Shown here piece by piece: positions 61,303 to 64,000 of a DNA stretch of 64,000 bases. Below the pieces are notes generated by a model. It made no database searches. It was not told the origin of the DNA and saw nothing but the letters and a program-made list of their open reading frames with translations. Source of the DNA: Nonomuraea spiralis (GTDB lineage Bacteria; Actinomycetota; Actinomycetes; Streptosporangiales; Streptosporangiaceae); contig NZ_BMRC01000005.1 of assembly GCF_014648435.1 (NCBI RefSeq), forward strand, positions 1 through 64,000, written 5' to 3'. Each line of letters begins with the position of its first letter. Positions within the stretch are counted from its first letter, which is position 1. Made by a program: the position numbers and the translations under genes.

Positions 61303-61896
61303 TCATCGCCCGCCGGTGGCCAGGGCGTCCAGGACGGTGGTGAGGTCGGTGCGGGGGCCGCGGTTGTAGGGGAGCCTGGACAGCAGCATGCCCATGGCGC
61401 AGGTGTTCGACAGGGCGGCGTACGTGAGCCCGGCGCCGATGCCCGCGGCGACCCACTTGGCCCGCGGAAGGCGCGCGCTGGTCAGCACCGAGCCGAGCAC
61501 GATCGAGCCGGCCACCAGCCGCACCTGGCGTTCCAGTGCCCAGCGGGGCTTCCCGGTGGCCAGCGGGGCTCCGGCGTCCTGCCAGGCGCTGATCCCGCCC
61601 GCCAGCACACGCAGACCGGGCAGACCGGCGTCGGCGAGGACGCGCCCGGCCTGGCCGGCCCGCCGGCCGGAGTGGCAGACGAGCACCGCCCGCTCGTCCA
61701 GGTGGGCGCGCAGCACGTCCCCGTGCGCGCGCAGCAGGTCGAGCGGCACGTTGCGGGAGCCGGGGATGTGGGCGGCGTCGAACTCGCCGGGGGTGCGTAC
61801 GTCGATCAGCCGGGGCGGGTTACCGGCGTCCAGCAGTCGTCGCAGGGTGGCCGTGTCCACGGCGGCGGGGTTCGGCGGGTTGCCGGCGGCGGTCAT
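61303..61896 (-). CDS. Rhodanese-like protein with C-terminal membrane segments
   Basis: A 197-residue protein. Residues 15-115 form a rhodanese domain: RLIDVRTPGEFDAAHIPGSRNVPLDLL, catalytic Cys in VLVCHSGRRAGQAG, and GGISAWQDAGAPL. The C-terminal 70 residues carry two hydrophobic helices (VRLVAGSIVLGSVLTSARL and WVAAGIGAGLTYAALSNTCAMGMLL), the DUF2892/YgaP-type anchor with an extra Cys. It would carry persulfide sulfur at the membrane. It is 40 bases downstream of the persulfide dioxygenase gene and probably in the same operon under the CstR-like repressor. Confidence 0.92.
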   Translation of the reverse strand: MTAAGNPPNPAAVDTATLRRLLDAGNPPRLIDVRTPGEFDAAHIPGSRNVPLDLLRAHGDVLRAHLDERAVLVCHSGRRAGQAGRVLADAGLPGLRVLAGGISAWQDAGAPLATGKPRWALERQVRLVAGSIVLGSVLTSARLPRAKWVAAGIGAGLTYAALSNTCAMGMLLSRLPYNRGPRTDLTTVLDALATGGR

Positions 61897-61936
61897 ACGG
61901 GGGTCCTTGTCCGAAATGGCGGTGAAGTGAGGGAGG

Positions 61937-63328
61937 TCAGGCGTCGGTGATGGTCAGGCCCGCGTCGCCGGCGGCGGCGAAGGCGTCGTCGATGTGCACC
62001 ACGCGGCGTCCGGCGCGGGCGAGCAGACTGGTGGCGGCGGCGGCCCGGTAGCCGGACCCGCAGTGCGTCCACACCGTCCCGCCGGGTACGTCGGCCAGGC
62101 GGGACGGCAGGTCGGGCAGGGGGATGTGGGTCGCGCCCTCGACGTGACCGGCCCGCCATTCGTTGGTCATGCGCACGTCCAGGACGACGTCCGGGGCGGG
62201 CAGGTGCGCGGGCGCGCGTCCGGCGCGGGCGGCGGCCAGGTCGGCGAACGTGGCCACCGGCAGCTCGTTCAGCCGGTCCTCCTGGCCGCCGGCCCACTGC
62301 TCGGGGGAGCCGGTCGCGGTGGCGGCGGGGCGGTCGATGCCGATGCGGGCCAGTTCGCGCTGGGCGGCGGCGACCTGGTCGGCGTCCTCGCCGAGGAGTG
62401 TGATCGGCGTGCCCCAGGGCGCCATCCAGGCGAGCCAGGTCGCCATGGGGCCGTCCAGGCCGAAGCTGAGGGTGCCGGTCAGGTGGCGGGTGGCGAACGC
62501 CTTGCGGGAGCGCAGGTCGACCACCCACTCGCCGGCCGCGATCCGCTCCCTGAGCCGGTCGGGGTCAACGGCCTGTACGGGGGTGAGGTCGATCGGCCCG
62601 GCGCCTTCGGCGTTGCGGGGGCCCATGTGGGCGTAGTAGGCGGGGTAGGCGTCGAGGCCGGCGAGGGTCTGGGCGACGAAGTCGTCGGCCTCCAGGCGCA
62701 GCACCGGGTTGGCCTGCCGCTCGCGGCCGATGGTGGAGGCCGGGGCGTCGGACTGCGTCGCCGAGCAGAAGCTGCCGAAGCCGTGGGTGGGCCAGACCTG
62801 GGCGCCGTCGGGCAGCAGGTCGGCCAGGCGGCGCGCGGAGGTGTGCTGGCGGTGGGCGAGGGCGTGGGCGTGCTGGGCGCCGAGCAGGTCGGTACGGCCG
62901 GTCGTGCCGAAGAGCAGGGAGCCGCCGGTGAAGACGCCTTCGGGACCGCCGGGACCGGTGAGGACGTACGACAGGTGGTGGAAGGTGTGGCCCGGGGTGG
63001 CCACCGCCTTGACGCTCATGGTGTCGGACAGGGCGATCTCGTCCCCGTCGGCGATCGGCCGGCGGGCGAAGCCCACGGTCTCGTCGGCGGCGACCAGGTA
63101 CTCGGCGCCGGTCAGCCGCGCCAGGGCCAGGCCGCCCGAGACGTAGTCGTTGTGCAGGTGGGTCTCGGCCACGTGGGTGACGCGGACGCCGAGGCGCCCG
63201 GCCAGGGCGAGGATCCGGTCGATGTCGCGCTGCGGGTCGACGACCAGGGCGACCTGTCCGTCGTGGGCGAGGTAGCTGCGGTCGCCCAGGGACGAGGTCG
63301 CCACCACCTCGATGTGGATCGTGCTCAT
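61937..63328 (-). CDS. Persulfide dioxygenase-like metallo-beta-lactamase with two rhodanese domains
   Basis: A 463-residue fusion. Residues 1-235 are the ETHE1/BlaH-type metallo-hydrolase with metal motif ETHLHNDYVSG (H-x-H-x-D), the later His in TPGHTFHHLSYVL and the Asp in RTDLLG. Two rhodanese domains follow: the first (about 255-345) has DLRSRKAFATRHL but no Cys in the active loop (LLGED), the second (about 370-460) has Cys in WTHCGSGYRAAA and is likely active. The enzyme would oxidise glutathione- or mycothiol-type persulfide to sulfite while the rhodanese moves sulfur. A CstR-like operator lies 62 bases upstream of its start. Confidence 0.93.
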   Translation of the reverse strand: MSTIHIEVVATSSLGDRSYLAHDGQVALVVDPQRDIDRILALAGRLGVRVTHVAETHLHNDYVSGGLALARLTGAEYLVAADETVGFARRPIADGDEIALSDTMSVKAVATPGHTFHHLSYVLTGPGGPEGVFTGGSLLFGTTGRTDLLGAQHAHALAHRQHTSARRLADLLPDGAQVWPTHGFGSFCSATQSDAPASTIGRERQANPVLRLEADDFVAQTLAGLDAYPAYYAHMGPRNAEGAGPIDLTPVQAVDPDRLRERIAAGEWVVDLRSRKAFATRHLTGTLSFGLDGPMATWLAWMAPWGTPITLLGEDADQVAAAQRELARIGIDRPAATATGSPEQWAGGQEDRLNELPVATFADLAAARAGRAPAHLPAPDVVLDVRMTNEWRAGHVEGATHIPLPDLPSRLADVPGGTVWTHCGSGYRAAAATSLLARAGRRVVHIDDAFAAAGDAGLTITDA

Positions 63329-63390
63329 CGTCTTCGCCGCCTTCGTATGGTCGGTGTCGGTCTCCGGTCACGGGGGTGCTCTGAACGCTA

Positions 63391-63407
63391 ATACCCGGAG
63401 GGGGTAT
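63391..63407 (-). promoter_or_regulatory. CstR/CsoR-type operator before the persulfide dioxygenase gene
   Basis: ATACCC-GGAGG-GGGTAT is an inverted repeat of the type bound by CsoR/CstR proteins (ATACCC with a G/C-rich centre). A second copy lies before the repressor gene. Confidence 0.8.
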
Positions 63408-63447
63408 ATACAGGGCAAAGACATGGGCATGTCGCCCCCCGCCGGTC

Positions 63448-64000
<553 letters not shown>

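Overview
This is a high-GC (roughly 70% or more) actinomycete chromosome segment. Nearly every long reading frame is mirrored by an antisense shadow frame, GTG starts are common, several regulators look leaderless, and the gene families (HTH-NB-ARC-TPR regulators, F420-type nitroreductase fold, CGNR zinc finger, WXG100/type VII substrates, RHS proteins with LamG partners, GH78 and DUF5722 glycosidases) are typical of Streptomyces-Streptosporangiaceae. The window opens with the last 73 codons of an RNA polymerase beta subunit gene. It is not followed by rpoC but by a terminator hairpin and unrelated genes. A detached second rpoB is a known trait of Nonomuraea and some relatives, so a Nonomuraea-like organism is my best guess (inference).

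Layout. 1-8.3 kb: rpoB 3' end, then small stress and redox genes (DUF1801, AhpD-like, VOC, DDN-hemerythrin fusion), an HTH-NB-ARC-TPR regulator, a divergent MFS/HxlR pair with a doubled operator, and a TetR plus PH-like small protein operon. 8.3-18.2 kb: a two-gene secreted operon, a DNRLRE/LamG protein followed by a 2,078-residue RHS protein whose tip is an Ala/Lys/Arg helix instead of a recognisable toxin. 18.2-24.4 kb: anchored hydrolase, a four-gene HTH / PH-like / ABC ATPase / permease operon, an orphan soluble PAS kinase and a ROK regulator. 24.5-29 kb: a secreted sugar-dehydrogenase / ThuA / DUF1080 / CBM fusion.

29-41.4 kb is a glycan-utilisation locus: two DUF5722 glycosidases, a GH78 alpha-L-rhamnosidase, a sugar ABC importer (two permeases and a lipoprotein binding protein) and a LacI repressor. 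Four copies of the palindrome TTGAAAYGTNTCAA sit at its transcription units, which defines a local regulon directly from sequence. 41.4-49.3 kb is mixed: histidine phosphatase, a short PEP-utiliser with two coupled helix-turn-helix genes, CGNR regulator, GNAT/MFS pair, a decayed stretch, and a TetR/DHA2-type efflux pair with twin operators.

49.5-56 kb holds a three-gene type VII secretion substrate operon: YbaB/EbfC-like protein, WXG100-like protein, and a 1,908-residue protein with an N-terminal WXG100-like/hydrophobic region followed by about six copies of a Ser/Arg/Gly-rich, beta-strand-rich module. It has no recognisable toxin tip and no immunity gene; it is the least explained object here. 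56-61.3 kb holds an aldo/keto reductase / HTH / sugar isomerase-like / FAD monooxygenase operon opposite a TetR gene, and a VOC/TetR pair, each intergenic region carrying two operator copies. 61.3-63.8 kb is a sulfide/persulfide module (rhodanese-membrane protein, metallo-beta-lactamase-rhodanese persulfide dioxygenase, CstR-like repressor) with two matching GC-core operators. The window ends inside a cupin-domain gene, probably an HTH-cupin regulator.

All assignments rest on reading motifs and context by eye; no database search was run. I saw no tRNA, rRNA, CRISPR array, insertion sequence or prophage.
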